DNA of 64,000 nucleotides, from the NCBI GenBank assembly GCA_949288065.1, contig CASEIL010000003.1, forward strand, positions 1 through 64,000, given 5' to 3'. This document shows positions 50,022-58,395 of the stretch, piece by piece. The position numbers and the translations under genes were made by a program. How positions within the stretch are numbered: position 1 is the stretch's first letter; each line of letters begins with the position of its first letter. A model generated the notes under the pieces. That model had not been told where the DNA came from. It did not search any database and worked only from the letters and a program-made list of their open reading frames with translations. The stretch comes from an uncultured Phascolarctobacterium sp. (GTDB lineage Bacteria > Bacillota > Negativicutes > Acidaminococcales > Acidaminococcaceae).

Positions 50022-52409
50022 ATGCGTAAAAATTTGCAAACTAAAATTTTAGCTTCTGTTTTGGCACTGGGAGCTTTCAGCTGTGCTCTGCCGGGCAACG
50101 CACTGGCAGATGATTTTAACGCCCCTGATGACGGCACAATCGTCAACGATGATTATGATTACGTTTATGGCAACGGAACATCCATTACCATTGAAAAAGG
50201 GACTATCACAAATGTTTTCGGCATCGGCAGCGACAGTGAACAAAATGAAGCAACCGGCGGCAATGTAACTATCAAAGACGGTACTATTGGTGCTGTTTTC
50301 GGCGGAACTTCAATAGGCAGCACTGCTTACTCCAACACTGTTAACATAAACGGCGGTGAGATTACAACTGTTTACGGTGCTGCTTCAGAAGCCAACGCTG
50401 TTTACAAAAACACCGTTAACATCAATGGCGGTGTTACGCAACTTATTGCCGGTGGATATTCAGGAACCGGCGATGCTTATAACAACACTATTAATATCAG
50501 TGCTAACACTGATAACGGATCGGCAGGCGCCGGATATGTTTTCGGCGGAGTTTCAGAAAGTGGCAATGTTACTAATAACATCGTCAACATTACCAGCAGC
50601 CCTATACCAGATAATCCAGATGAAGTTACTGAAGACGGCGGCTATGTAGTATCAGCCATGGTTTTCGGTGGTTTCTCAGCCAATGGCGATACTAATAATA
50701 ATATCATCAACATCAGCGGCGGTTATATGCAAGGTGTTATGGGCGGAGCTTCAGGATTAGACATTTTCGGCAGCGGTACCGAAGGTTCCGGCGGCAACGC
50801 TAATGGCAATACTATCAACATCAGCAATGGCGCTATTATTGAAACTGTTGTAGGCGGTGGTGCAGAAAACGGCACTGCTAATGGCAATATTCTTAATATT
50901 AGCGGCGGGACTATTTCCGAGATGGTTGTAGGCGGAGTTTCAAATAACGATGATGCTAATGGAAATATTCTTAACATTAGCGGCGGGACTATTTCCGGAA
51001 ATGTTGGTGCCGGGGTTTCAACCAACGGCGATGCTAAAGATAATTTTATCAACATCAGCGGCAGCGCGAATATTGAAAATGCCAATTTATACGGTGGAGA
51101 TTCAGAAACCGGTATTGTCAGCGGCAACACGCTTACCCTTGACGCGTGGAGCGGCGAGGTAAATTCCGTTAATGCTTTTGAGAGCCTTAATTTTAACAAT
51201 ATCGACTGGAGCAGGGATAAAAACGAAGCAGTGCTTGTTATAAACAATAATGATAATCAAACTTCTGACCTTTCCAATACATCGGTTGGTGAAATCAGCT
51301 TTACCGGCGGCGGGCATATCCGCCCGGGCGATAAGTATACTTTAATTGAAAATAAGAACAATGGTGGCTATATTCCCGATAACTTAACCAGTAATTACAT
51401 CGCCGGTGCAGCGCTTGAAGGAACAGCTTCTGCTGAAAATGATGTTAATGGCAACCTTGTTTATAAAATAAATAGCGTCAGAACCAGCAGGCAATCTGAT
51501 TTGGTAACGCAGTCGCGCGCTGTTTCGGCAGCCTTTATCAATCAGGGCACGGATTTAATCAGCGATACCCTTGATACTTTAAGCCGCGATGATAACTACG
51601 GCGTTAAAACCTTTGCCGCTATGCACGGCAACCGCAGCAAGTATGACGTGAACAACGATTTAAAAATTAACGGCTGGAGCACGATTGTAGGTGTTGGCAA
51701 TGCCACTGAATTTACGGGCGGCGATGAGTTTAGCTGGGGCATTTTTTACGAAAACGGCAGCGGCAATTACAGAACCTATAACGAGTTTAACAATGAGTTC
51801 TTCCGCGGCGATGGCAGCCTTGTTTATAACGGCGGCGGCATTGCTGCACGTTACGAGAACGCAAACGGCGTTTATACGGAAGGCAGCCTCCGCGCAGGTA
51901 TGCTGAAGAACGATATGGACAATGTTTTGCAGAACACCAATCACGTTGGGCACGGCTATGAAACCGAAAGTGCTTACTACGGAGCTCACATCGGCGTTGG
52001 TAAAATCATCAGCTTAAGCAAGAGCAGCGATTTGGACGTGTATGGCAAATTCTTCCACACCTACACCGAAGGCGACAGCTTTACCGTGGCAAATGATAAG
52101 TTTGAGCTGGACAGCATTACCAGCGACCGCCTGCGTTTGGGCGCAAGGGTAACCACTAATAAGGAAAATGCGTTCAGCACTTACTACGGCTTGGCGTATG
52201 AGTATGAATTTAACGGCGACGCCGATATGCGTGCGCAGGGCGTGGCAGCGCCGCAAGAAAGTTTGCAGGGCAGCAGCTGCATGGCAGAGCTTGGCTTTAA
52301 CTACCAGCCTACGCCGGACAGCCCGTGGAGCTTTGACCTGAATCTGCGCGGCTACGCCGGTGAGCGCGAAGGCGGCAGCTTTAACGTGCAGGCAACGTAT
52401 ACTTTCTAA
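50022..52409 (+). CDS. Type Va autotransporter adhesin
   Basis: A 795-residue autotransporter. A Sec signal (MRKNLQTKILASVLALGAFS, cleavage near GNALA) is followed by a passenger of about 450 residues built of ~25-35-residue beta repeats such as GNILNISGGTISEMVVGG and GNTINISNGAIIETVVGG. Residues ~500-795 form the C-terminal autotransporter barrel, starting near SRAVSAAFINQGTDLISDTL and ending VQATYTF with the final Phe expected for Bam-dependent insertion. No protease or lipase motif is visible, so adhesion is the best guess. ATG 50022 is preceded by a hairpin containing the ribosome site. Confidence 0.9.
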   Translation: MRKNLQTKILASVLALGAFSCALPGNALADDFNAPDDGTIVNDDYDYVYGNGTSITIEKGTITNVFGIGSDSEQNEATGGNVTIKDGTIGAVFGGTSIGSTAYSNTVNINGGEITTVYGAASEANAVYKNTVNINGGVTQLIAGGYSGTGDAYNNTINISANTDNGSAGAGYVFGGVSESGNVTNNIVNITSSPIPDNPDEVTEDGGYVVSAMVFGGFSANGDTNNNIINISGGYMQGVMGGASGLDIFGSGTEGSGGNANGNTINISNGAIIETVVGGGAENGTANGNILNISGGTISEMVVGGVSNNDDANGNILNISGGTISGNVGAGVSTNGDAKDNFINISGSANIENANLYGGDSETGIVSGNTLTLDAWSGEVNSVNAFESLNFNNIDWSRDKNEAVLVINNNDNQTSDLSNTSVGEISFTGGGHIRPGDKYTLIENKNNGGYIPDNLTSNYIAGAALEGTASAENDVNGNLVYKINSVRTSRQSDLVTQSRAVSAAFINQGTDLISDTLDTLSRDDNYGVKTFAAMHGNRSKYDVNNDLKINGWSTIVGVGNATEFTGGDEFSWGIFYENGSGNYRTYNEFNNEFFRGDGSLVYNGGGIAARYENANGVYTEGSLRAGMLKNDMDNVLQNTNHVGHGYETESAYYGAHIGVGKIISLSKSSDLDVYGKFFHTYTEGDSFTVANDKFELDSITSDRLRLGARVTTNKENAFSTYYGLAYEYEFNGDADMRAQGVAAPQESLQGSSCMAELGFNYQPTPDSPWSFDLNLRGYAGEREGGSFNVQATYTF

Positions 52410-52428
52410 CTTTTTTAAAACATAATTT

Positions 52429-52476
52429 AAAGGCATAACCTGCGTTCCCTTTGGGCTGCGGGCTATGCCTTTTATT
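52429..52476 (+). terminator. Intrinsic terminator of the autotransporter gene
   Basis: AAAGGCATA and TATGCCTTT arms with an inner GC-rich part (CTGCG/CGGGC region) followed by TTATTTT. Confidence 0.75.
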
Positions 52477-52590
52477 TTGCGCATTGGCAGAAAATTTCTT
52501 TTCTATTTTAATTTTCTCATCACTTTTTAATAAAATTTTGTTAAAATTATATTAAATAAACCTCGTCCGCAGGCGGAAAGGAGTGGCAGT

Positions 52591-53121
52591 ATGGCTTATT
52601 TAACACAGCTTGATGCGCAGCTTTTGCTTTTATTGCACGATGCGCTGCACCATGAGCCGCTGCACACCTTTTGGCGCGGCATCAGCCTGTTGGGCGATTT
52701 GGGCTGGTTTTGGGCCTTTACCGCCGTGCTTTTGGCGCTGAACCCCAAAACACGCAGCGTGGGGCTTGCCGCCATTGCTGCGCTGGCGTTGAGCACATTT
52801 ATCAGCAATGTAATACTGAAAAACGCCGTTATGCGCCCCCGCCCGTTTGAGGCTTTGGCGCAGCTTGTACCGCTGGCAGAGGCAAGCGGGTATTCCTTCC
52901 CCAGCGGGCACACTACGGCGGCATTTGCCTGCGCCTTTGTGTACTGGCGGCTGCTGCCCAAATGGTTTGGCAGTATGGCGGTGCTTTTGGCCGTGCTGAT
53001 TGCCTTTTCGCGCCTGTACCTTGGCGTGCACTACCCGCTGGACGTTTTGGGCGGCATTGCCACGGCTTACATTGGCAGCACGCTGGTACTTAAAACCCTG
53101 CCGCGTTTTAGCCATAGCTAA
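52591..53121 (+). CDS. PAP2 family membrane phosphatase
   Basis: A 176-residue membrane protein with the three PAP2 motifs: KNAVMRPRP, SGYSFPSGHT and SRLYLGVHYPLDVLGG, where the last two carry the catalytic His residues. Small members act as undecaprenyl-diphosphate or phosphatidylglycerophosphate phosphatases at the outer face of the inner membrane; the substrate here is not determinable. ATG 52591 follows AAAGGAGTGG. Its downstream terminator doubles as the leader hairpin of the next gene. Confidence 0.9.
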   Translation: MAYLTQLDAQLLLLLHDALHHEPLHTFWRGISLLGDLGWFWAFTAVLLALNPKTRSVGLAAIAALALSTFISNVILKNAVMRPRPFEALAQLVPLAEASGYSFPSGHTTAAFACAFVYWRLLPKWFGSMAVLLAVLIAFSRLYLGVHYPLDVLGGIATAYIGSTLVLKTLPRFSHS

Positions 53122-53139
53122 AATTTAACCTGCGTTTTA

Positions 53140-53180
53140 CCTCCGTATGTTACAATATACAAAAACATGCGGAGGTTTTT
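53140..53180 (+). terminator. Terminator-like hairpin that contains the SD of the next gene
   Basis: CCTCCGTATGT (53140-53150) pairs with ACATGCGGAGG (53165-53175) with one G-U pair, followed by TTTTT and ATG at 53181. It can end PAP2 transcription while its 3' arm is the ribosome site of the GNAT gene. Confidence 0.7.
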
Positions 53181-53639
53181 ATGTTTAGAAAAAGCACTGC
53201 AGCGGACTGCCGCGCCGTTTATGATTTAATTTGCGATATGGAAAGCACCGCTCTGCCTTACGATAAATTTGCCGCCATTTATATGGAACAGCAAAAAAAC
53301 AGCAGTTACTACTGCCTTATTTACGAGGCCGACGGCAAAGTTTGCGGCGCACTGAACCTGCGCTTTGAAGAACAGCTGCACCACGCAGCCCACATCGCCG
53401 AAATTATGGAGTTTGCCGTTGCGCCCGGCTTCCGCTCGCGCGGAATTGGCAAAGCCATGCTGGCAAAGGCGATTGAGGTTGCCAAAACGCACGGCTGCGT
53501 GCAGTTAGAAGTTGCCTGCAACCGACTGCGGCACGACACCCACCGTTTTTACCAGCGCGAAGGCATGCACAACTTCCACTTTAAATTCTCCCTACCGCTT
53601 AATGGGGAAAGCAGCGCCGAAAACAGGTTGGGAAGGTAA
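53181..53639 (+). CDS. GNAT family N-acetyltransferase
   Basis: A 152-residue GNAT protein. The acetyl-CoA site is FAVAPGFRSRGIGKAML, followed by the typical LEVACNRLRHDTHRFYQREG segment. The start is MFRKSTAADCRAVYDLI. The substrate cannot be predicted. It begins 5 nt after a strong hairpin holding its ribosome site, so its expression may depend on read-through from the PAP2 gene. Confidence 0.9.
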   Translation: MFRKSTAADCRAVYDLICDMESTALPYDKFAAIYMEQQKNSSYYCLIYEADGKVCGALNLRFEEQLHHAAHIAEIMEFAVAPGFRSRGIGKAMLAKAIEVAKTHGCVQLEVACNRLRHDTHRFYQREGMHNFHFKFSLPLNGESSAENRLGR

Positions 53640-53683
53640 TTAGTCAAAACCTCCCCACTCCCCTCCTCAAGCAAAAATATTGT

Positions 53684-53731
53684 ATACAATTTTGTATTTT
53701 ATGAAATTTTTGATATAATACAAAATTGTGA
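53684..53731 (+). promoter_or_regulatory. Promoter with two palindromic operators for the DAACS gene
   Basis: ATACAA-TT-TTGTAT (53684-53697) is a perfect palindrome around a 2-bp centre, and ATACAA-AA-TTGTGA (53718-53731) is a second site with one mismatch. Together they make a perfect 12-bp inverted repeat 20 bp apart. TTGTAT (53692-53697) and TATAAT (53714-53719), 16 bp apart, are the promoter, so the operators cover both elements. Confidence 0.7.
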
Positions 53732-53766
53732 TAATATTTCATTTTACACTTTGAGGAGGCTTTATA

Positions 53767-54990
53767 ATGAAACTGTCAACAAAAATTATGGCAGCTCTGG
53801 TTATCGGCGTTGTTGCCGGCCTTATTTTGGGCGAAAGCGGCGCAGAGTTTGCCAAAACCTGGATTGCACCCTTCGGCGCCATTTTTATGAACATGATTAA
53901 AATGACGATTGTGCCGATGGTATTTGCATCCCTTGTTATGGGCATGTGCAGTCTGGGCGATATTAAAAAAATCCGCCGCATCGGTATGAAAACCGTAATT
54001 TACTACCTCGCCACCACGGCGTTTGCCATTGTGCTGGGCCTTATCTTAGGCAGCATCATCCAGCCCGGCAGCAGCATGAACCTGCCTGCCGAAGGCCTTG
54101 TAACCAGCGCCAAGGACGCACCGCCCTTAATGCAGGTTATCGTCAACATCTTCCCCACCAACCCGGTGGAATCCATGCTGAAGGCAGATATGCTGCAAAT
54201 CATCGTGTTTGCCCTGTTCCTCGGCCTTGGCATTTCCATGGTGGGCGAGCCTGCCGACCAGTTTAAAGGCACTATCAACGGCCTGGCAGAGGTTTCCTAC
54301 AAAATTGTAGGCATTATTATGGAGTTCGCCCCCATCGGCGTATTCGGCTTAATTACTCCGGTTGTAGCTTCTAACGGCCCTGCCGTGCTGCTGCCGCTGT
54401 TAAAAGTTATCGTTGCCGTATATCTGGGCTGCCTGCTGCACGCCGTGTTTGTTTACGGCGGCATGCTGCAAATCATCGGCAAGTTCAGCCCGCTTAAATT
54501 CTTTAAAGGCCTTGCGCCCGCGCAGATTTTGGCTTTTACCAGCTGCTCCTCCAACGGCACGCTGCCGGTAAACCTGGCCTGCGTGCAAAAGATGGGCGTT
54601 TCCAAAGAGGTTTCCAGCTTTGTACTGCCTTTGGGCGCCACCATTAACATGGACGGCACTGCCGTTTATCAGGGCGTTTGCGCACTGTTTGTAGCGCAGC
54701 TTTACGGCGTGGACCTTAACTCCGCGCAGATGCTCACCATCGTGCTCACCGGCACGCTGGCCTCTATCGGCACTGCGGGCGTACCGGGTGCAGGCTTTAT
54801 CATGCTGACCATGATTTTAACCGCAGTTGGGCTGCCGCTGGAAGGCTCTGCCCTTATTGCCGGCATCGACCGTATTCTTGATATGCCGCGTACCTGCGTT
54901 AACATCACCGGCGACGCCGTTGTTGCTTACCTCGTCGATAAGGGCGAAAAAGACCGCGAAGCCGCTACCGGCGTAAGGCTGGAACACTAA
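53767..54990 (+). CDS. Dicarboxylate/amino acid:cation symporter (DAACS, GltP/DctA family)
   Basis: A 407-residue glutamate-transporter-homologue. It has the two re-entrant loops: FTSCSSNGTLPVNLACVQ and LTGTLASIGTAGVPGAGFIM, the TM7 motif ATINMDGTAVYQG and the TM8 segment GIDRILDMPRTCVNITGDA. The Arg in the last motif is associated with acidic side-chain substrates, so aspartate, glutamate or C4-dicarboxylates are likely. ATG 53767 follows GAGGAGG. The promoter carries two palindromes, suggesting repressor control. A fumarate/malate-using operon lies in the same window. Confidence 0.92.
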   Translation: MKLSTKIMAALVIGVVAGLILGESGAEFAKTWIAPFGAIFMNMIKMTIVPMVFASLVMGMCSLGDIKKIRRIGMKTVIYYLATTAFAIVLGLILGSIIQPGSSMNLPAEGLVTSAKDAPPLMQVIVNIFPTNPVESMLKADMLQIIVFALFLGLGISMVGEPADQFKGTINGLAEVSYKIVGIIMEFAPIGVFGLITPVVASNGPAVLLPLLKVIVAVYLGCLLHAVFVYGGMLQIIGKFSPLKFFKGLAPAQILAFTSCSSNGTLPVNLACVQKMGVSKEVSSFVLPLGATINMDGTAVYQGVCALFVAQLYGVDLNSAQMLTIVLTGTLASIGTAGVPGAGFIMLTMILTAVGLPLEGSALIAGIDRILDMPRTCVNITGDAVVAYLVDKGEKDREAATGVRLEH

Positions 54991-55002
54991 TCTAAAAAAA
55001 CT

Positions 55003-55034
55003 TAAGGCATGGATTTTGCGTCCATGCCTTTTTT
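55003..55034 (+). terminator. Intrinsic terminator of the DAACS gene
   Basis: AAGGCATGGA-ttttgcg-TCCATGCCTT stem followed by TTTT. Confidence 0.85.
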
Positions 55035-55111
55035 ATCTGCCGGCAGGCTTTTTTATTTTATTGGCGAAATAATAACACGATAAAATTTTTAACGATTGCG
55101 GGGTGTTATTT

Positions 55112-55939
55112 ATGAAACAAGGTTACTTTAACACGGCGGACAGCGCCCATTTGTATTACGAGGTGCGCGGCACAGGCAGGCCGCTGGTTTTGGTACACGG
55201 CGTAATGTGCTCGCACAAGTTTTGGCAGCGCAATGTGAACGAGCTGGCGAAAGATTTTACTGTTGTTACGCTTGATTTGCGCGGACACGGCAACTCCTCC
55301 AAAGGCCTGCACGGGCTTACCATTAAGCAGTTTGCATGCGACGTGTACGATTTAATTAACTACCTTGATTTGAAGGACGCCGTTGTTATGGGCTGGTCCA
55401 TGGGTGGGCCGGTGCTGCTTTCGTACTTTAACCAGTTTGGGCAGGAGCAGATTAAAGGCCTTGGCCTGATTGACATGACGCCCTTCCCCTTCAGCCCGGA
55501 ACCGTGGAACACGCAAGGGCTGCACGGCTACAACATGGACGGCTTTAACGCCATTGTGCAGACGGTTGCCAGCGACCGCGAAGCTTATTTAAACGCTTTT
55601 GCCAATAATATTTTTAAAGACGGCAAACGCCCGGCAGGCACCGACTGGGTACTGGAAGAGTTCCGCAAGCTGCCGGCGTGGATTTTTACCGCCATTTATT
55701 CGGATTACCTCAGCAGCGATTTTACCGGCGTGCTGGGTACTATCGACGTGCCGGTGCTGGTTTGCAATGCTGATGGCCCCGTGTTCAGCGCCGGCATTAA
55801 ACAAGGCGAATACATCGCCTCGCAGATACCCGACGGCGAGTTTGTGCCCTTTACCGAGAGCGGGCACATGCTGTTTTACGAAGAGGCAGACAAGTTTAAC
55901 AGCATAGTACGCAATTTTGTTAATAAATGCAACGCATAA
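55112..55939 (+). CDS. Alpha/beta hydrolase
   Basis: A 275-residue alpha/beta-hydrolase. LVLVHGVMCSHKFWQRN holds the oxyanion region, GWSMGGP the nucleophile Ser, and ESGHMLFYEEADKFN the catalytic His; an Asp in the VPVLVCNADGP region or nearby completes the triad. It resembles non-heme haloperoxidase-like esterases. I start at ATG 55112 after GGGGTG. The next gene, dtd, begins 36 nt downstream, probably the same transcript. Confidence 0.88.
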   Translation: MKQGYFNTADSAHLYYEVRGTGRPLVLVHGVMCSHKFWQRNVNELAKDFTVVTLDLRGHGNSSKGLHGLTIKQFACDVYDLINYLDLKDAVVMGWSMGGPVLLSYFNQFGQEQIKGLGLIDMTPFPFSPEPWNTQGLHGYNMDGFNAIVQTVASDREAYLNAFANNIFKDGKRPAGTDWVLEEFRKLPAWIFTAIYSDYLSSDFTGVLGTIDVPVLVCNADGPVFSAGIKQGEYIASQIPDGEFVPFTESGHMLFYEEADKFNSIVRNFVNKCNA

Positions 55940-55975
55940 GGAGGTTACAGGCTGCACCGCGCAGCCAAAGTTACA

Positions 55976-56437
55976 ATGAAATTAGTTTTGCAGCTAGTTA
56001 CCGAAGGCAGCGTTACCATAGCAGGCAGCGTTAAAGGCAGCATTAGCCAGGGCTTTGTGGCACTGGTGGGCTTTGGGCCCGATGATAGTGAAGCCGTGCT
56101 GGCGCCCATGGCGGATAAAATGCTGAACCTGCGCGTATTTGAGGACGATAACGGCAAAATGAATTTAAGCCTGCTTGATGTTGGCGGCAGCGTGCTTTCC
56201 ATATCGCAGTTTACGCTGTATGCCAATTGCAGACACGGACGCCGCCCCAGCTTCAGCGGCGCGGCAAAGCCCGATATAGCAGCGCACTTGTATGACGAGT
56301 TTAACACCATTATCGCCGCTAAAGGCGTGAACGTTGAGACCGGCGAATTCGGCGCTGAAATGCACGTTAAAATTTACAACGACGGTCCGGTAACGATTAT
56401 CTTAGACAGCGACGAAGTGCTGGCGAAGGGCAAGTAA
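55976..56437 (+). CDS. dtd: D-aminoacyl-tRNA deacylase
   Basis: A 153-residue DTD protein of normal length. It removes D-amino acids from tRNA. The active-site motifs SQFTL (in LSISQFTLYANC) and GPVT (in YNDGPVTIIL) are intact, and LVTEGSVTIAG is typical of the N-terminus. ATG 55976 is the expected family start, yet GGAGG lies 32 nt upstream at the hydrolase stop and a GGCTGC...GCAGCC hairpin lies in between. A CTG with perfect spacing to GGAGG would add nine residues. Confidence 0.94.
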   Translation: MKLVLQLVTEGSVTIAGSVKGSISQGFVALVGFGPDDSEAVLAPMADKMLNLRVFEDDNGKMNLSLLDVGGSVLSISQFTLYANCRHGRRPSFSGAAKPDIAAHLYDEFNTIIAAKGVNVETGEFGAEMHVKIYNDGPVTIILDSDEVLAKGK

Positions 56438-56480
56438 AGCCTTTCAACTATCCGCACATTGTTTTGCGGCCAGCCACAGC

Positions 56481-56513
56481 AAAAGCCCAAAGCATTACGC
56501 TTTGGGCTTTTTT
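56481..56513. terminator. Bidirectional terminator between dtd and uspA
   Basis: AAAAGCCCAAAGC and GCTTTGGGCTTTT form a long stem followed by T run. Confidence 0.85.
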
Positions 56514-56541
56514 ATTACACTACAATTTTTATTAAACAGCA

Positions 56542-56976
56542 CTATTTAACAATTACAACAGGTACCTTGGCATAGTGCACAACGTGGTTGCTGACGCTGC
56601 CCAACAGCAGCTCTTTAATGCCGGACAGGCCGCGCGAGCCCATTACAATGGTATCAGCGCCATTTTTCTCGGCAGCCTGCAAAATCATCTCCGGCGGATA
56701 ACCAACCTGATATTCAAATTCTGCGTTTACTGCAGCAGGCAGTCGGTTTTTCGCCTCACTTAAAAGTTTTTCGCCTAAATCGTCCATGCCGGAAACTTCC
56801 GTAGCCAGCATCGGGTCGTCCATATCATACATTGCCAAAAGCGCGCCGCTGTCGCTGGGTTTTAAAACCGTGTAAACAAACAGCTCCGCCTTCATACCAA
56901 CAGCAAGTTCCGCTGCATAATCAAGGGCTTTCCAGCCGTGCTCACTGCCGTCAACTGCAACAAAAATCTTCTTCAT
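56542..56976 (-). CDS. Universal stress protein, UspA family
   Basis: A 144-residue UspA-fold protein starting MKKIFVAVDGSEHGWKALDY, with the ATP-binding motif near the end (IVMGSRGLSGIKELLLGSVS then KVPVVIV). The G-2x-G-9x-G(S) pattern suggests ATP binding. ATG 56976 follows AAAGGAGG; the longer frame to 57057 reads through the promoter region. Transcribed alone. Confidence 0.9.
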   Translation of the reverse strand: MKKIFVAVDGSEHGWKALDYAAELAVGMKAELFVYTVLKPSDSGALLAMYDMDDPMLATEVSGMDDLGEKLLSEAKNRLPAAVNAEFEYQVGYPPEMILQAAEKNGADTIVMGSRGLSGIKELLLGSVSNHVVHYAKVPVVIVK

Positions 56977-57143
56977 AACAAACGCCTCCTTTATTAGCGA
57001 AGCAACAATCCCCAAACCGGCATTCCGGTTTTCACCTATAATGTAGCACTTTTTCACAGTTTTGTCAAAAATTTAAAAAGCTTAAGCTTGACGCTAAACC
57101 GGCATTCGTATTACAATGTATTACAAAGAAAGGAGTGATTTTT

Positions 57144-57365
57144 ATGGCAGTATCTGTACGCCTTTCACAAGAGGAAGATTCCATCATCAGAAACTATGCA
57201 CGTTTAAACAAAATCAGCGTATCCGAGCTTTTCCGCCGCGCAGTGCTGGAAAAAATTGAGGATGAAATTGATTTAAAAGCCTATGAAAAAGCCATGGAAG
57301 AATATAAAAAGAACCCTGTAACTTATACCCACGAAGAAGTTGCAAAAATGCTTGGCATTGAATAA
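57144..57365 (+). CDS. RelB/DinJ-like antitoxin (type II)
   Basis: A 73-residue protein with an N-terminal ribbon-helix-helix-like segment (MAVSVRLSQEEDSIIRNYAR, ISVSELFRRAVLEKIEDE) and a charged C-terminal tail that would wrap the toxin. ATG 57144 follows AAAGGAGTG. It overlaps the RelE-like gene. Antitoxins of this kind repress their own operon with the toxin. Confidence 0.82.
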   Translation: MAVSVRLSQEEDSIIRNYARLNKISVSELFRRAVLEKIEDEIDLKAYEKAMEEYKKNPVTYTHEEVAKMLGIE

Positions 57366-57624
57366 CTACCGGGTAATCTACACCAATAAAGCAATTAAAC
57401 AGCTGCAAAAGCTTGATAAATTTACAAGCAAGACAATCTATGCGTGGATAGATAAAAATTTGCAGAACTGTTTAAATCCACGCCAACACGGTAAGGCACT
57501 CACTGCTAACCATAGCGGCGAGTGGCGCTACCGCGTCGGCGATTACCGCATTATTGCAGAAATTCAGGACGATAAAATTATAATTTTAGTGCTCACTATT
57601 GGGCACAGGCGTGAGGTTTATTAA
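57358..57624 (+). CDS. RelE/ParE-like toxin (type II)
   Basis: An 88-residue protein starting at TTG 57358 (LNNYRVIYTNKAIKQLQKLD), overlapping the antitoxin stop by 8 nt. The family shows the same start and the later GKALTANHSGEWRYRVGDYR, then IIILVLTIGHRREVY. RelE-type members cleave mRNA on the ribosome; the His and Arg at the C-terminus are consistent. No ribosome site precedes any start, so it is translationally coupled. Alternative TTG starts exist at 57340 and 57352. Confidence 0.82.
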   Translation: MNNYRVIYTNKAIKQLQKLDKFTSKTIYAWIDKNLQNCLNPRQHGKALTANHSGEWRYRVGDYRIIAEIQDDKIIILVLTIGHRREVY

Positions 57625-57689
57625 TTAAAGTATCCGTTGCTCCCACGTTGCTCCCAGTTGACCATCTCATTCTGAAAAAACAAAAAATA

Positions 57690-57727
57690 AAAAAGGCGTG
57701 GAACCCGCTCCACGCCTGTATTTTTTA
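57690..57727. terminator. Terminator between relE and tRNA-Thr
   Basis: GGCGTGGA-acccgc-TCCACGCC stem with A run before and T run after; works for both converging units. Confidence 0.85.
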
Positions 57728-57728
57728 T

Positions 57729-57804
57729 TGGAGCCACAAACAGGACTCGAACCTGCGACCCTCTCATTACGAATGAGATGCTCTACCAACTGAGCTATTG
57801 TGGC
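57729..57804 (-). tRNA. tRNA-Thr (anticodon CGT)
   Basis: A 76-nt cloverleaf on the minus strand: acceptor GCCACAA with TTGTGGC, D arm AGCTC...GAGC, anticodon stem TCTCA/TGAGA with loop TTCGTAA (anticodon CGT, codon ACG), T arm with GGTTCGAGTCC, and an encoded CCA end. Confidence 0.95.
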
Positions 57805-57830
57805 TTAACGGCAATATTATAATATTTGTA

Positions 57831-58226
57831 TTATTCGGCAGCTTTTTCTGCTTCTGCCAGTTTTTTGGGTTTGCGGCCGCGGCGTTTAGGTTCGCCGGCA
57901 TAGCCGTTCTTTTTAACTACTTTAATAAGCTCGGTAATAAAATGCAGCTCCTGGGCGCTGCAATCCTGCAACAGCTCAGCCAGCTCGTTCTGGAAGATTT
58001 TTTCGCTGCGTTTAATGTTATCGCACAAAAGCTCATCCACAGATACATCAAGCACATTTGCCAAATGGATAATGGTCGGTAAACCTAATTTGGTATTGCC
58101 GGTTTCGATGTTGCTGATATGAGGGGTGGAAAGACCGATGAGATTGGCGATATAGCCCTGGGTTACGCCCTTACGTGCACGTGCAGCTTTAATTCTTACT
58201 CCAATCGCTTTATAGTTAATATCCAT
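57831..58226 (-). CDS. XRE family HTH regulator with C-terminal AT-hook-like tail
   Basis: A 131-residue regulator. Residues ~5-65 are an XRE helix-turn-helix (VRIKAARARKGVTQGYIANL then STPHISNIETGNTKLGLP). A helical middle part (IFQNELAELLQDCSAQELHF) follows. The C-terminus, PKRRGRKPKKLAEAEKAAE, has a basic RGRKP core like an AT-hook, unusual for small XRE proteins. ATG 58226 follows AAGGAG. No target gene is evident nearby. Confidence 0.85.
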   Translation of the reverse strand: MDINYKAIGVRIKAARARKGVTQGYIANLIGLSTPHISNIETGNTKLGLPTIIHLANVLDVSVDELLCDNIKRSEKIFQNELAELLQDCSAQELHFITELIKVVKKNGYAGEPKRRGRKPKKLAEAEKAAE

Positions 58227-58395
58227 AGTCCCAACTCCTTTATTATTTAATTCCGACACGTACCTTTTGTATTTAGGATAAACATGTGGTTTAAAATTAA
58301 ATAAAACACTAATTTTTAAAGCTTATTATATTATACCCTAATATTTGCTGTTAGGCAATGCTTAAATTAATAAATTTAAAAATTTGTTATCAAAA

